NCBI RefSeq assembly: GCF_030297175.1
Contig: NZ_AP028070.1
Span: 186,001-250,000 of the forward strand
Source of the DNA: Marinobacter sp. LA51
GTDB lineage: Bacteria > Pseudomonadota > Gammaproteobacteria > Pseudomonadales > Oleiphilaceae
Length of the DNA stretch: 64,000 bases
Reading direction: 5' to 3'
Part shown: in pieces, positions 1 through 7,888 of the stretch
How positions within the stretch are numbered: the first letter of the stretch is position 1
Layout: every line of letters starts with the position of its first letter
Made by a program: the position numbers and the translations under genes
The notes under the pieces: generated by a model
Databases searched by the model: none
What the model was told of the DNA's origin: nothing
What the model saw: the letters and a program-made list of their open reading frames with translations, nothing else

Positions 1-1175
1 AGGGCAATGCCGTTGAGGGCGTATTGCAGCAGGGTGTCGTAGTGGCTGTTGTCGCCGACCAGGATGGCCCCGAGCAGTTTCTTGCCATCCTCGCTGATGA
101 CCATGCGGCGGTAGTGGCCGATTTGTTCGTCGTTGAAACGGATGTTGCGGGCGCCCGGAGTCTGGCCGTGGGCATCGCCGATGGAGCCGACATCCACACC
201 CAGCAGTTTCAGCTTGGTGCTCATGTCGGCGCCGGTGAAGGCGGCGTCGGTATCGCCGTTCAGAACCGACGCCAGGGTGCGGGCCATGGTGTAGCCGGGG
301 GCAACCAGGCCGAAAATGCGCTGATCCCAGAGCGCACACTCGCCAATGGCGTGGATGTGCGGGTCTGAGGTGGTGCACTGATCGTTCACCACGATACCGC
401 CCCGTTCGCCGACCTCCAGACCGCTGGCTCGGGCCAGCGCATCCTGGGGCCGGATACCGGCGGAGAACACGATCAGGTCGGTTTCCAGGTGGCTGTCATC
501 GCTGAAGTTCATACGCAGGCGAGCTTCTTCGCCGGCGACAATGGCGGTAGTGGCCTTTTCGGTGTGTACCTGCACGCCAAGTTCTTCGATCTTGTGGCGC
601 AGCAGCGCGCCGCCGTCGCTGTCCAGCTGTACCGGCATCAGCCGGTGTGCAAACTCCACTACATGGGCCTGCAGGCCCAGACTTTTGAGCGCATTGGCGG
701 CTTCGAGACCCAGCAGGCCGCCGCCGACCACCACGCCGGACTTGCCAGCCTGGGCGCTGGCACGGATAGCATCCAGATCTTCCAGGGTGCGGTAAACAAA
801 GCAGTGCGGGTGCTCTTTGCCTTCAATGGGCGGCACGAACGGGTAGGAACCGGTGGCCAGCACCAGCTCATCGTAGTTGTAATCGCCCTTGGGGGTGGTC
901 ACCGTGCGCTGGTCGCGATCCAGCCCCGTGACCGGCTCGTTTAGCAGCAGTTGGATGCCCTGTTCGGTGTACCAGTCCGCGGTGCCCATGGCGAGATCGG
1001 CGTGGGTGGACCCGGCAAAGTATTCCGACAGATGCACCCGGTCATAGGCCAGCTGTTTCTCTTCGCCAAAGACCAGGATGTTGTAGTTTGCGGCGGCCGG
1101 GCTGGCGACCAGCTGTTCGAGGAAGTGATGGCCAACCATGCCATTGCCAACGACGATCAGGGTTTTCTTGCTCAT
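1..1175 (-). CDS. nirB: Nitrite reductase [NAD(P)H] large subunit, N-terminal part (cut by window edge)
   Basis: This is the N-terminal 391 codons of the assimilatory nitrite reductase large subunit, which reduces nitrite to ammonium in the cytoplasm. The frame runs off base 1, so the siroheme and Fe-S half is outside the window; this is not a pseudogene. The visible part is the FAD/NAD(P)H pyridine-nucleotide-disulfide oxidoreductase domain. It starts MSKKTLIVVGNGMVG with the FAD-binding GxGxxG-type motif, and a second dinucleotide motif (VVVGGGLLGLEAA) lies near residue 150. The ATG at 1175 is preceded by an AGGAGAGAGG Shine-Dalgarno. It lies 27 bases behind the NasC-like gene, so the two probably share a transcript, with nirD expected outside the window. 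Identity is firm from the N-terminal sequence and its nitrate neighbours. Confidence 0.93.
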   Translation of the reverse strand, partial: MSKKTLIVVGNGMVGHHFLEQLVASPAAANYNILVFGEEKQLAYDRVHLSEYFAGSTHADLAMGTADWYTEQGIQLLLNEPVTGLDRDQRTVTTPKGDYNYDELVLATGSYPFVPPIEGKEHPHCFVYRTLEDLDAIRASAQAGKSGVVVGGGLLGLEAANALKSLGLQAHVVEFAHRLMPVQLDSDGGALLRHKIEELGVQVHTEKATTAIVAGEEARLRMNFSDDSHLETDLIVFSAGIRPQDALARASGLEVGERGGIVVNDQCTTSDPHIHAIGECALWDQRIFGLVAPGYTMARTLASVLNGDTDAAFTGADMSTKLKLLGVDVGSIGDAHGQTPGARNIRFNDEQIGHYRRMVISEDGKKLLGAILVGDNSHYDTLLQYALNGIA

Positions 1176-1202
1176 GGTGATGTCCTCTCTCCTGGCAGCG
1201 GC

Positions 1203-2447
1203 TCAGGCCGCCGCCTCACAAAATGGTTTGCCAAAGGGCAGTTGGGCGCGGATGCCGGTGATGTCGGTGTGGTCGGTAATCAGCTCCTGGTACCAGGGGC
1301 CCTGGCTGGTGTTGCCAATGAGCACCACGCCTATCAGGCGGTTTTCGCGGACCAGTAGATGGCTGTAACTGCCGTTGTCGAAATCCCGGAAGATTAGTGA
1401 TTCGGTGGCCTCATCTGGGTTCTGCTGACCGCAGGAAAACACCGGCACGTCGCTGATCTTGAGCCGGGTGGCGATGACCGATGGGGCCCAGCCCGCAGCA
1501 CCGGTGTCGTTGGCAAGCACCCGGGCGAGTATTCGGGCCTGCTGGTAGCCGGGCTCCACCAGGCCAAAGGTTTCGTTGTTCAGTTCACAGCACTCGCCCA
1601 GGGCGTAGATGTCAGGGTCGCTGGTGCGCAGCTGAGGACTCACCCGAATACCTCGGCCGCAGTCCAGGCCTGCGGTCTCGGCCAGTTCCCGGTTCGGCAC
1701 TATGCCGGTGGCAATGACCACCAGATCGGTGCTGATCAGGGTCTGGTCACTCAGTTGCACGGCCCGGACCCGGTCCCGGCCCAACAACTGAAGCGGGGCG
1801 GTTCCGGTGAGAATGTTCAGGCCCTTGCGTTCCAGTGCCTCGGCCAACAGTTGGCCGCCCACGGTATCCAGCTGCCGGTTCAACAGGTAGTTGCTGCGGT
1901 GCAGCACGGTGACGGTAACGCCGCGACGGAGTAGGCCGGCGGCCGCCTCCAGGCCCAGAAATCCGCCGCCGACCACGACCGCGCGCTGCCGGGTTTCGCT
2001 CTGCTCGATCAAGGTTCGGGTGTCGTTGATGTCCCGGAAGTAGCGGACGCCGTCCAGGTCTTCACCCGGCAGCCCCAATTGCCCGGGCCGGGAGCCGGTA
2101 GCCAGTACCAGGGTGTCGTAATGCTGGCTGCGACCGGTCAGGGTGGTCACGGTGTGCTCCTGGCGGTTGATGGCACGGACCGGTTCGCCGTGATGCACCT
2201 GGATGCCGTGGCTGGCGAACCAGTCGTCGGGCTTCAGTGTCAGGCTGTCCTCATCGGCATCACCGCTTAAAAGCGCCGACAGCTGGATGCGGTTATAAGC
2301 TGGCCGGTTCTCGCCGTTGAAGACAATGATGCTCTGGTAGGGCACTGGCGCCTGGGTCATCAGTTCTTCCAGGAAGCGCTGCGCCACCATGCCGTGGCCG
2401 CAAAGCACCAAGGTGCGCTCCCTGTTTCCGCTTATAGTCCTGGTCAT
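1203..2447 (-). CDS. NasC-like NADH/FAD oxidoreductase of nitrate assimilation
   Basis: This flavoprotein of about 414 residues is related to the NirB N-terminal domain and to NasC/NasB electron-transfer subunits. It probably passes electrons from NADH to NasA. It begins MTRTISGNRERTLVLCGHGM. It has an FAD-binding motif near residue 14, the LATGS segment, an NAD-binding motif AVVVGGGFLGLEAA near residue 150, and a second FAD motif with DIYALGECCE. It ends after the FAD/NAD fold and carries no siroheme domain. I chose the ATG at 2447 because a GGAG lies 7 bases upstream. The frame is open for 51 more codons upstream, but those cross a leader with a terminator hairpin and are not coding. It is the first gene of the operon running into nirB. 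A substrate other than NasA cannot be excluded. Confidence 0.8.
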   Translation of the reverse strand: MTRTISGNRERTLVLCGHGMVAQRFLEELMTQAPVPYQSIIVFNGENRPAYNRIQLSALLSGDADEDSLTLKPDDWFASHGIQVHHGEPVRAINRQEHTVTTLTGRSQHYDTLVLATGSRPGQLGLPGEDLDGVRYFRDINDTRTLIEQSETRQRAVVVGGGFLGLEAAAGLLRRGVTVTVLHRSNYLLNRQLDTVGGQLLAEALERKGLNILTGTAPLQLLGRDRVRAVQLSDQTLISTDLVVIATGIVPNRELAETAGLDCGRGIRVSPQLRTSDPDIYALGECCELNNETFGLVEPGYQQARILARVLANDTGAAGWAPSVIATRLKISDVPVFSCGQQNPDEATESLIFRDFDNGSYSHLLVRENRLIGVVLIGNTSQGPWYQELITDHTDITGIRAQLPFGKPFCEAAA

Positions 2448-2486
2448 AGCCGCGCTCCGATTTCCTGAACCTTTTCCTGAACCCAT

Positions 2487-2533
2487 AAAAAAAGCCGGAG
2501 CATCGCATCCCCGAGGGGAATCGATGGTCCGGC
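2487..2533 (-). terminator. Leader terminator (attenuator) of the nasC-nirB operon
   Basis: On the minus strand a stem GCCGGA/TCCGGC with inner CATCG/CGATG pairing is followed by seven T residues (A-run at 2487-2493). It stands about 40 bases before the NasC-like start codon and downstream of the sigma-54 promoter. It should therefore stop transcription inside the leader unless antitermination occurs. Confidence 0.8.
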
Positions 2534-2558
2534 GCCAATGCCAACAACAATGATCTGA
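2529..2558 (-). promoter_or_regulatory. ANTAR-type hexaloop hairpin in the nasC leader, probable NasR RNA target
   Basis: On the minus strand TTGGC-ATTGGC-GCCGG (2529-2544) folds as a stem of three G-C and two G-U pairs with a six-base loop having A at 1 and G at 4. Its 3' arm is the same sequence as the 5' arm of the terminator at 2487-2533, so the two structures exclude each other. Just upstream (2545-2558) is TCAGATCATTGTTG, shared with the nrtA leader, where it forms the first hairpin. Here its stem is poor, so P1 is uncertain. The A1/G4 loop rule comes from published ANTAR targets; binding by NasR is inferred. Confidence 0.7.
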
Positions 2559-2606
2559 TGGTCCGGCCGAATCCTTGGCCGGGACATTCATCCTTGCCAA
2601 AGACTC

Positions 2607-2622
2607 TGCGATCTTCGTGCCA
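2607..2622 (-). promoter_or_regulatory. Sigma-54 promoter of the nasC-nirB operon
   Basis: Minus-strand TGGCACGAAGATCGCA has GG and GC separated by ten bases and a perfect TGGCACG -24 element. The predicted transcript would start near 2596, giving a leader of about 150 bases that contains the hexaloop and terminator. Confidence 0.82.
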
Positions 2623-2696
2623 GTTTTTTAAGTCCTATTAAATCAGTTAGATACTGATTTTCGTTGGTTGTGTTGGCGGTTCCCGGCAGGATTATC

Positions 2697-2713
2697 TGCC
2701 CCGTGCTGGGGCG
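2697..2713. promoter_or_regulatory. Possible NtrC enhancer site
   Basis: TGCCCCGTGCTGGGGCG fits the 17-base NtrC dyad (TGCAC-N7-GTGCA) with C/G replacing A/T in each arm. It lies about 75 bases upstream of the sigma-54 promoter at 2607-2622, the usual distance for an enhancer. It could also influence the divergent nasR. Confidence 0.45.
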
Positions 2714-2801
2714 TTTTGCACGACTTTGAGGCTTCCTCTGGCGTAGTTATTGCTGCGGTAATTGCTATCGAGACAGCACGGCCAGTGCCGGGAGTACTTT
2801 C

Positions 2802-4100
2802 ATGAACACCAAGCGACAGCAGCACAATCCGAAACCACCCACCGCCGCGGATTTCCTGATTGCGTCACGGCAATGCGAACTGATGAACCTCCAGTACTTC
2901 CTGCAGATGGGAAAGGTGGTGCAGAGCATCAGTAACCTGGTGCACGGCCTGCAGCGGGAGCGGGGCGCCTCCAACGTGTTCCTGGGCTCGGGCGGCGAGA
3001 AATTTGCCGACGAGCGGGAAGCGATGATTCAGGAATCCGACCGGTTAGCGGAGCTGTTTGAGCAGGCTCTGGCTGAGGTGCAGGAGGCGCTGACGGCGCA
3101 TCCGGTCAGCAGTCATCTGCTGAACCATCTCGCCAATGCCCTGCACGGATTGCAGCAGTTGCCCGCATTGCGCTCCCAGGTAGCCGCGCAGGCGGTGTCC
3201 GCGGCAGAGGCCACCGAGGCTTATGGCGGCCGGATCCACGCACTGATCACGGTGGTGTTTGAAGCTGCCGACACCGCGGTTGATCCGTCCCTGGCCGGGT
3301 TGCTGGTGGCCATGGTGCACCTGATGAATGGCAAGGAATTCTGTGGTCAGGAGCGTGCCGTGGGTTCGGCCGGCTTCTCTAGTGGCGGCTTCGACAGTGC
3401 ACTATCCAAGCGCATGACGCACCTGGTTGAAGCACAGGAACGTTGTTTTGAGGTGTTTGTCAGCTTTGCCGATGACGACAGCCGTGCCTTGTGGCAGACC
3501 TTGCGTTCCCATGACCGGGAGACAGAAATCGAGCGCCTGCGTCAGCTCGGCTGTTCGGTGGGGCGCTATAAAACCCTGGACTCCGGGCTGGCGGATCGCT
3601 GGTTTGCGCTGATGTCGGAACGCATGGATGAACTCAAGAAGGTTGAAGACGCGGTTGAGGGCAGTTTCCACACCCGCTGTGTCGAACGTTTTGCCGAGGC
3701 TCGAAACTCCCTGGCCCACCAGGAAACCCTGATCGCGTCACTGGACGAGCAGAACCCGCCAGCGCAGCCGCTGCTGGTGCTGTGCGATTCCGGCGATGAT
3801 GCCCGGTCCGGGGAAGCCTGGAACAGTGAGGGTGTGGGTCAGCAGTTTGGTCGATCCATCTTTGATCTGGTGCAGGAACAGACTCGCCGGTTGCAGCAGA
3901 TGACCGACGAACTGCAGAGCGCCAAGGAGGCGCTGGAAGATCGGAGAACCCAGGAGAAAGCGGTGCTTCTGCTGATGGAGCATCGCAAGATCGACAACAA
4001 CGAGGCTCACCGGGTGCTCCGGAAACTGGCCATGAACCAGGGCAAGAAGCTACCCGAGGTGGCTCGGGCCCTGGTCTCCATGGCCGATGTTCTAAAGTAA
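2802..4100 (+). CDS. nasR: NIT-ANTAR nitrate/nitrite-responsive transcription antiterminator
   Basis: This 432-residue cytoplasmic RNA-binding regulator resembles Klebsiella NasR. In that family nitrate or nitrite bound by the NIT domain lets the ANTAR domain bind leader hairpins and prevent termination. An all-helical NIT domain spans about residues 30-290 (for example NLVHGLQRERGASNVFLGSG). A helical linker follows, then a C-terminal ANTAR domain at about 370-430 beginning with the coiled LEDRRTQEKAVLLLMEHRKI and ending EVARALVSMADVLK. The ATG at 2802 has a GGGAG about 9 bases upstream. The gene is divergent from nasC-nirB and convergent with nrtD. No receiver domain or NasS-type partner is visible, which separates it from NasT. 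Four leaders in this window carry matching RNA targets. Confidence 0.92.
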   Translation: MNTKRQQHNPKPPTAADFLIASRQCELMNLQYFLQMGKVVQSISNLVHGLQRERGASNVFLGSGGEKFADEREAMIQESDRLAELFEQALAEVQEALTAHPVSSHLLNHLANALHGLQQLPALRSQVAAQAVSAAEATEAYGGRIHALITVVFEAADTAVDPSLAGLLVAMVHLMNGKEFCGQERAVGSAGFSSGGFDSALSKRMTHLVEAQERCFEVFVSFADDDSRALWQTLRSHDRETEIERLRQLGCSVGRYKTLDSGLADRWFALMSERMDELKKVEDAVEGSFHTRCVERFAEARNSLAHQETLIASLDEQNPPAQPLLVLCDSGDDARSGEAWNSEGVGQQFGRSIFDLVQEQTRRLQQMTDELQSAKEALEDRRTQEKAVLLLMEHRKIDNNEAHRVLRKLAMNQGKKLPEVARALVSMADVLK

Positions 4101-4124
4101 AAACGGAGAAAAGAGCGGTTAGGC

Positions 4125-4982
4125 TCAGGCGCCTGCGGCCTGAGCGGTGCTGTTCTCCTGGTCTGTGCTGCGGGCTTTGCGGGTCTTGATGTTCTCCAGC
4201 TTGCGCTGTTTCTCGTACAGGAACTTCAATACTTCCTGGCGGTAGTGCACATACGTGGGATCATCCGCCAGGGTCACCCGGTTTCGTGGCCGCGGCAGTT
4301 CGATGCGCAGGTCCTCTCCGACGGTGGCTGACGGGCCGTTGGTCATCATGATAATGCGGTCGGACAGCAGTACGGCTTCGTCGACGTCGTGGGTGATCAT
4401 GATCACCGTATTGTTAAGCTCCTGTTGAATCTCCATCAGCGAATCCTGCAGGTGGGCCCGGGTCAGCGCATCCAGCGCGCCGAACGGCTCATCCATCAGC
4501 AATACGCTGGGCTTCATCGCCAACGCCCGTGCAATGCCCACTCGCTGCGCCATGCCGCCGGAAATCTCCCCCGGCCGCTTGTTGGCGGCGTGGGCCATGT
4601 TCACCAGCTCCAGGTTGTGATGAATCCAGTCCTTGCGCTCCTGTTTCGCCATGGACTTGCGGAATACCTGTTGCACCGCCAGTTCCACGTTTTCGTACAC
4701 GGTCAGCCAGGGCATCAGGGCGTGGTTCTGAAACACCACCGCCCGCTCCGGTCCCGGCGAGTTGACCTCATGGCCGTCCAGAACGCAGCCGCCCTTGGTG
4801 GCTTGCAGCAGGCCGGCGACAATGTTCAGCACGGTGGATTTGCCGCAGCCTGAGTGACCGATCAAGGACACAAACTCGCCCTTCTTGATTTTCAGGTTGA
4901 GGTTGTCGAGTGCGACGAAGGAACCTTTCGGTGTCTCAAAGGCCATTTCCACGCCGGTCAATTCCAGATGTGCTTTAGTCAT
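4125..4982 (-). CDS. nrtD: Nitrate ABC transporter ATP-binding protein
   Basis: This 285-residue ATPase (NrtD, or NasD in Klebsiella terms) drives nitrate/nitrite import. Walker A is GHSGCGKST near residues 42-50. The Q-loop lies in [14 protein letters not shown], the signature is ISGGMAQR (Ile where Leu is usual), Walker B is [12 protein letters not shown], and the H-loop is ITHD. The extra C-terminal tail is charged. It is the third gene of the minus-strand operon nrtA-nrtB-nrtD and starts 11 bases after nrtB, so it is expressed from the sigma-54 promoter before nrtA. A close relative could carry cyanate or taurine, but the SBP and the nitrate genes around it favour nitrate. Confidence 0.92.
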   Translation of the reverse strand: MTKAHLELTGVEMAFETPKGSFVALDNLNLKIKKGEFVSLIGHSGCGKSTVLNIVAGLLQATKGGCVLDGHEVNSPGPERAVVFQNHALMPWLTVYENVELAVQQVFRKSMAKQERKDWIHHNLELVNMAHAANKRPGEISGGMAQRVGIARALAMKPSVLLMDEPFGALDALTRAHLQDSLMEIQQELNNTVIMITHDVDEAVLLSDRIIMMTNGPSATVGEDLRIELPRPRNRVTLADDPTYVHYRQEVLKFLYEKQRKLENIKTRKARSTDQENSTAQAAGA

Positions 4983-4993
4983 GATGGTCTCCG

Positions 4994-5989
4994 TTATTCA
5001 TTCCAGGCGACTTTCTTCTGGATCATCAGCATCAGCCGATCCAGCAGAAAACCGATAAAACCGATGGCCAGTACCGCCACCATGATCCGGCTCAGGGACT
5101 GACTACTGCCATTCTGAAATTCGTCCCACACGAACTTGCCCAGGCCCGGGCTCTGGGCCAGCATTTCCGCCGCAATCAGCACCATCCAGGCGATACCCAG
5201 AGAGACCCGCAGGCCGGTAAAGATCATGGGTACCGATGAGGGTAGTACCACCTTGCGCACGTGGGTCCAGAACGACAGGCGCAGGACCCGGGACACATTC
5301 AGAAGGTCTGGATTCACCGCCGCCACGCCGACACTGGTGTTGATCAGCGTGGGCCAGAGGCTGCACAGGGTGACAGTGATCATGGAGGTCAGGAACGACT
5401 TCTCGAACATCGGGTCGTCGCTGACGTAGGTGGCCGAGACCACCATCGTCACCAGCGGCAGCCAGGCCAGCGGCGATACCGGTTTGAATATCTGGATCAG
5501 TGGATTGACCGCCGCCTGAAAGTAGTGGTTCAGGCCAAAGACAATGCCCAGTGGCACCGCAATCACCGTCGCCAGAAAAAAGCCTGCAAGCACGGTGATC
5601 AGGCTGGTAACCACCTGGTCCAGAAAGGTGGGTGCGGCCGGGTAGTCGCGGATTTTGACCTCGGCATCCGGATTGTCGGCCAGGATGCGCGCATTACGCT
5701 CTTCCTGCATGGTCACGAACTTGTCGGCTCGCTCCCGTTGGTTGGTGTGTTCCTGCCAGAGCTGACCGCCCTGCTCCCAGACCTGAGCCGGGCCCGGAAA
5801 GGCGCCAAGGGATGTGTTGACCTGAGGCGCGGCCAGATGCCAGAACCCGAGGAAGATCAGGATGCCGATGGTGGGCAGCAGCAGTTGCTTGCCCGACTGG
5901 GCCAGCTCGGCGCCGGTAAACCGGCTCGCCAGTGCTTTCAGCCAGCCGGGTGTGCCGGCTCTGGAGCTAGGGTTGGTTAAGGTGGTCAT
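4994..5989 (-). CDS. nrtB: Nitrate ABC transporter permease
   Basis: This inner-membrane permease of 331 residues belongs to the NrtB/NasE family. A first membrane helix (about residues 37-55) is followed by an unusually long hydrophilic stretch of about 75 residues rich in charge. The BPD-type permease core comes next, with about five more helices. The coupling-helix region reads RLSFWTHVRKVVLPSSVPMI near residue 235, the typical EAA loop. It begins 23 bases after nrtA ends and is followed 11 bases later by nrtD, so the three are translated from one transcript. The long periplasmic insert after helix 1 is seen in this family but its role is not known to me. Confidence 0.92.
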   Translation of the reverse strand: MTTLTNPSSRAGTPGWLKALASRFTGAELAQSGKQLLLPTIGILIFLGFWHLAAPQVNTSLGAFPGPAQVWEQGGQLWQEHTNQRERADKFVTMQEERNARILADNPDAEVKIRDYPAAPTFLDQVVTSLITVLAGFFLATVIAVPLGIVFGLNHYFQAAVNPLIQIFKPVSPLAWLPLVTMVVSATYVSDDPMFEKSFLTSMITVTLCSLWPTLINTSVGVAAVNPDLLNVSRVLRLSFWTHVRKVVLPSSVPMIFTGLRVSLGIAWMVLIAAEMLAQSPGLGKFVWDEFQNGSSQSLSRIMVAVLAIGFIGFLLDRLMLMIQKKVAWNE

Positions 5990-6012
5990 GTCGTTCTCCT
6001 GGCTAAGCCCGG

Positions 6013-7401
6013 TTACGGTGTCTCGGCGCCTTTCAGGCCGATATCAAAACTGTCGATGTAGGCGTTCGGCTGGCGTGGCGTAAAAGCAACGCCGTCGATC
6101 AGTTCACCCTGGTACGGGCGGGCGAAGTTTTCCTGGCTGAAATCCGGGAAGTCCTCGGCCTGCATCAGGCCGTCGTCGATCAGCGACTGGGCCGCCTGGG
6201 CGTAAATGTCACCGCGATATACCTGGGCTGCGGTCTTCATATACCAGTCATCGGATTTGGCCTCGGGAATCTGGCCCCAGCGGCGCATCTGCGACAGGTA
6301 CCAGATGGCATCGGACGGGTAAGGGTAAGTGGCGTGATGACGGAAGAAGACGTTGAAGTCTGGTACCTCGCGGACATCGCCTTTCTCGTATTCGAAGGTG
6401 CCGGTCATGGAATTGGCGATGACCTCGGCGTCGGCTCCGACATAGCTGGACCGGGCCAGGATTTCCACGGCTTCGGCACGGTTGGCGTTGTTGTTTTCAT
6501 CCAGCCAGTGCGCGGCGCGAATCATTGAACGCAGCAGGCGCAGGTGGGTGTTGGGGTTCTGCTCGGCCCAGGACTGGGTCACTCCGAACACCTTTTCCGG
6601 GTTGTTGGGCCAGATTTCGTAGTCGGTGATCACTGGCACGCCAATGCCCTTGAACACCGCCTGCTGGTTCCAGGGCTCGCCCACGCAGTAACCCTGGATA
6701 GTGCCGGCTTCCATGGTGGCGGGCATCTGTGGCGGTGGCGTCACCGACAGGTGCACGTCCGCTTCTAGTGTGCCGCTGGTGTCACCGCGCTGGGGCGCAT
6801 AGAAGCCTGGGTTCAGGCCGCCGGCGGCCAGCCAGTAACGCAGCTCATAGTTGTGGGTCGATACCGGGAACACCATGCCCATACGAAAACGTTCGCCTTC
6901 CGCCCGGGATTGCTCCACCACCGGCTTCAGGGCGCTGGCGCTGATCGGATGCACCGGTTTGCCGTTTTCCTCGGGAATGTGCTGGCTCATGGTTTCCCAG
7001 ACCTGGTTGGAGACGGTGATGCCGTTGCCGTTCAGGTCCATGCTGAAGGCGGTAATGATGTCGGCCTGGGTTCCGTAGCCGATGGAGGCGCCCAGGGGTT
7101 GGCCGGCGAGCATGTGCGCGCCATCCAGTTCGCCGGTGATGACCCGGTCCAGCAGTACTTTCCAGTTGGCCTGGGCTTCGAGCTCGACAAACAGGCCTTC
7201 GTCCATAAAGAAGCCCTGTTCCCAGGCTACGGCCAAGGGTGCCATATCGGTCAGCTTGATGAAGCCGATCTTCAGGTCCGGTTTCTCCGGGGCACCGATT
7301 TCGGCCTGGGCCAGACCGGTGCCGGCCATCAGGGAGACGGCTGCGGCCAGTCCGGCCAGTTGTCTTAGTGTGCCGGAGACGGTTGTCAGGGATGTCTTCA
7401 T
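6013..7401 (-). CDS. nrtA: Nitrate ABC transporter periplasmic substrate-binding protein
   Basis: This 462-residue periplasmic nitrate-binding protein belongs to the NrtA/CmpA/NasF family. A Sec signal peptide occupies about residues 1-33 (hydrophobic [13 protein letters not shown], cleavage after AQA). The binding domain begins [18 protein letters not shown], typical of the family. No lipobox is present, so it should be soluble in the periplasm. The ATG at 7401 is preceded by GAGGAAAG. It is the first gene of the operon. Its leader holds a sigma-54 promoter, two hexaloop hairpins and a terminator, which make it a model NasR-controlled gene. Bicarbonate binding (CmpA) is the main alternative but does not fit the neighbours. 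Confidence 0.93.
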   Translation of the reverse strand: MKTSLTTVSGTLRQLAGLAAAVSLMAGTGLAQAEIGAPEKPDLKIGFIKLTDMAPLAVAWEQGFFMDEGLFVELEAQANWKVLLDRVITGELDGAHMLAGQPLGASIGYGTQADIITAFSMDLNGNGITVSNQVWETMSQHIPEENGKPVHPISASALKPVVEQSRAEGERFRMGMVFPVSTHNYELRYWLAAGGLNPGFYAPQRGDTSGTLEADVHLSVTPPPQMPATMEAGTIQGYCVGEPWNQQAVFKGIGVPVITDYEIWPNNPEKVFGVTQSWAEQNPNTHLRLLRSMIRAAHWLDENNNANRAEAVEILARSSYVGADAEVIANSMTGTFEYEKGDVREVPDFNVFFRHHATYPYPSDAIWYLSQMRRWGQIPEAKSDDWYMKTAAQVYRGDIYAQAAQSLIDDGLMQAEDFPDFSQENFARPYQGELIDGVAFTPRQPNAYIDSFDIGLKGAETP

Positions 7402-7431
7402 GGATGCTTTCCTCGCAATGTTCTTGCAGGC

Positions 7432-7472
7432 AAAAAAAAGCGCCAGCCCTCCGCTGTCGGAAGGCAGGCGCC
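7432..7472 (-). terminator. Leader terminator (attenuator) of nrtABD
   Basis: On the minus strand a stem GCGCC/GGCGC with inner CCTTCCG/CGGAGG pairing is followed by eight T residues (A-run at 7432-7439). It ends about 30 bases before the nrtA start codon and overlaps the hexaloop hairpin at 7465-7480. Confidence 0.87.
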
Positions 7473-7497
7473 CATGCCTGTTGGATCAACAATGATC
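7465..7497 (-). promoter_or_regulatory. Two-hairpin ANTAR target (P1 and P2) in the nrtA leader
   Basis: This is the clearest of the four leaders. On the minus strand P1 is GATC-ATTGTT-GATC (7484-7497) and P2 is CAGGC-ATGGGC-GCCTG (7465-7480). Both have perfect stems and six-base loops with A at 1 and G at 4. The 3' arm of P2 is part of the 5' arm of the terminator at 7432-7472. If NasR holds P1-P2 the terminator cannot form. The structure is seen in the sequence; NasR binding is inferred from the ANTAR family. Confidence 0.83.
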
Positions 7498-7519
7498 TGA
7501 AGTGTTCAAAGGTGTTGAT

Positions 7520-7535
7520 TGCACAGCTTGTGCCA
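7520..7535 (-). promoter_or_regulatory. Sigma-54 promoter of nrtABD
   Basis: Minus-strand TGGCACAAGCTGTGCA has GG-N10-GC spacing and a perfect TGGCAC. The predicted start is near 7509, so P1 lies about 12 bases into the transcript. Confidence 0.85.
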
Positions 7536-7641
7536 GAGATAAAAAAGTTTTTTAAAACAGTCGAGTAAGGATTCAGGCCCGACAATGGGTCGGAATCTGG
7601 CGTGTGGTTGCCGATGTGTTTTAGTGCGCTTTTTTAAGCCT

Positions 7642-7658
7642 TGCACCATTGTGGGCCG
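7642..7658. promoter_or_regulatory. Possible NtrC half-site shared by nrtA and nasA
   Basis: TGCACC is a perfect left arm of the NtrC dyad, but the right arm (GGGCCG) is weak. The position suits both promoters: about 107 bases upstream of the nrtA sigma-54 site and about 55 upstream of the nasA one. I give it low weight. Confidence 0.3.
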
Positions 7659-7710
7659 TGAAAAGTGGCGCTCCTGCCCGCCGAGGTGCGTTATAGCTTG
7701 AATGCCAGGA

Positions 7711-7726
7711 TGGCCCTGTTATTGCA
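7711..7726 (+). promoter_or_regulatory. Sigma-54 promoter of nasA
   Basis: TGGCCCTGTTATTGCA has GG-N10-GC spacing and a perfect TTGCA -12 element. Transcription would start near 7737, giving a leader of about 150 bases before the GTG of nasA. Confidence 0.8.
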
Positions 7727-7790
7727 GCGGTTAACTCAGCAAAAAGACTTCAGATGACACGTTAGACAGCACTCTTGATAACTATGAACA

Positions 7791-7853
7791 GGCAAAGACG
7801 CCCGCTCCCTTGTGCCGGATATACCGGTTCCCGGAAGCGGGCGTCTTTGTTTT
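7791..7853 (+). terminator. nasA leader attenuator with overlapping ANTAR hexaloop
   Basis: A perfect 13-base-pair stem (AAAGACGCCCGCT at 7794-7806 with its complement at 7836-7848) is followed by GTTTT, forming an intrinsic terminator about 35 bases before nasA. Overlapping its 5' arm is GGC-AAAGAC-GCC (7791-7802), a hexaloop hairpin with A1, G4 and C6 like those in the other three leaders. No convincing first hairpin (P1) is visible between the promoter and this point; ACTTCAGATGA at 7747-7757 resembles the P1 region of the nrtA leader. Confidence 0.78.
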
Positions 7854-7888
7854 AGAGACAATTTGGCTTAGAGACAAAAGGACACGAC

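Noticed and set aside
1..1175. nirB as a truncated pseudogene
   Set aside because: The frame is intact and only stops at the window edge.
2448..2600. N-terminal extension of the NasC-like protein to an upstream ATG
   Set aside because: The extra 51 codons are the attenuator leader (hexaloop and terminator) and lack similarity to the flavoprotein; a good ribosome site marks the ATG at 2447.
6845..7585. Open frame crossing the nrtA leader and the start of nrtA in another frame
   Set aside because: It runs through the terminator and promoter of nrtA and overlaps the signal-peptide region of a firmly identified gene; its product is Arg/Gly-rich and not protein-like.
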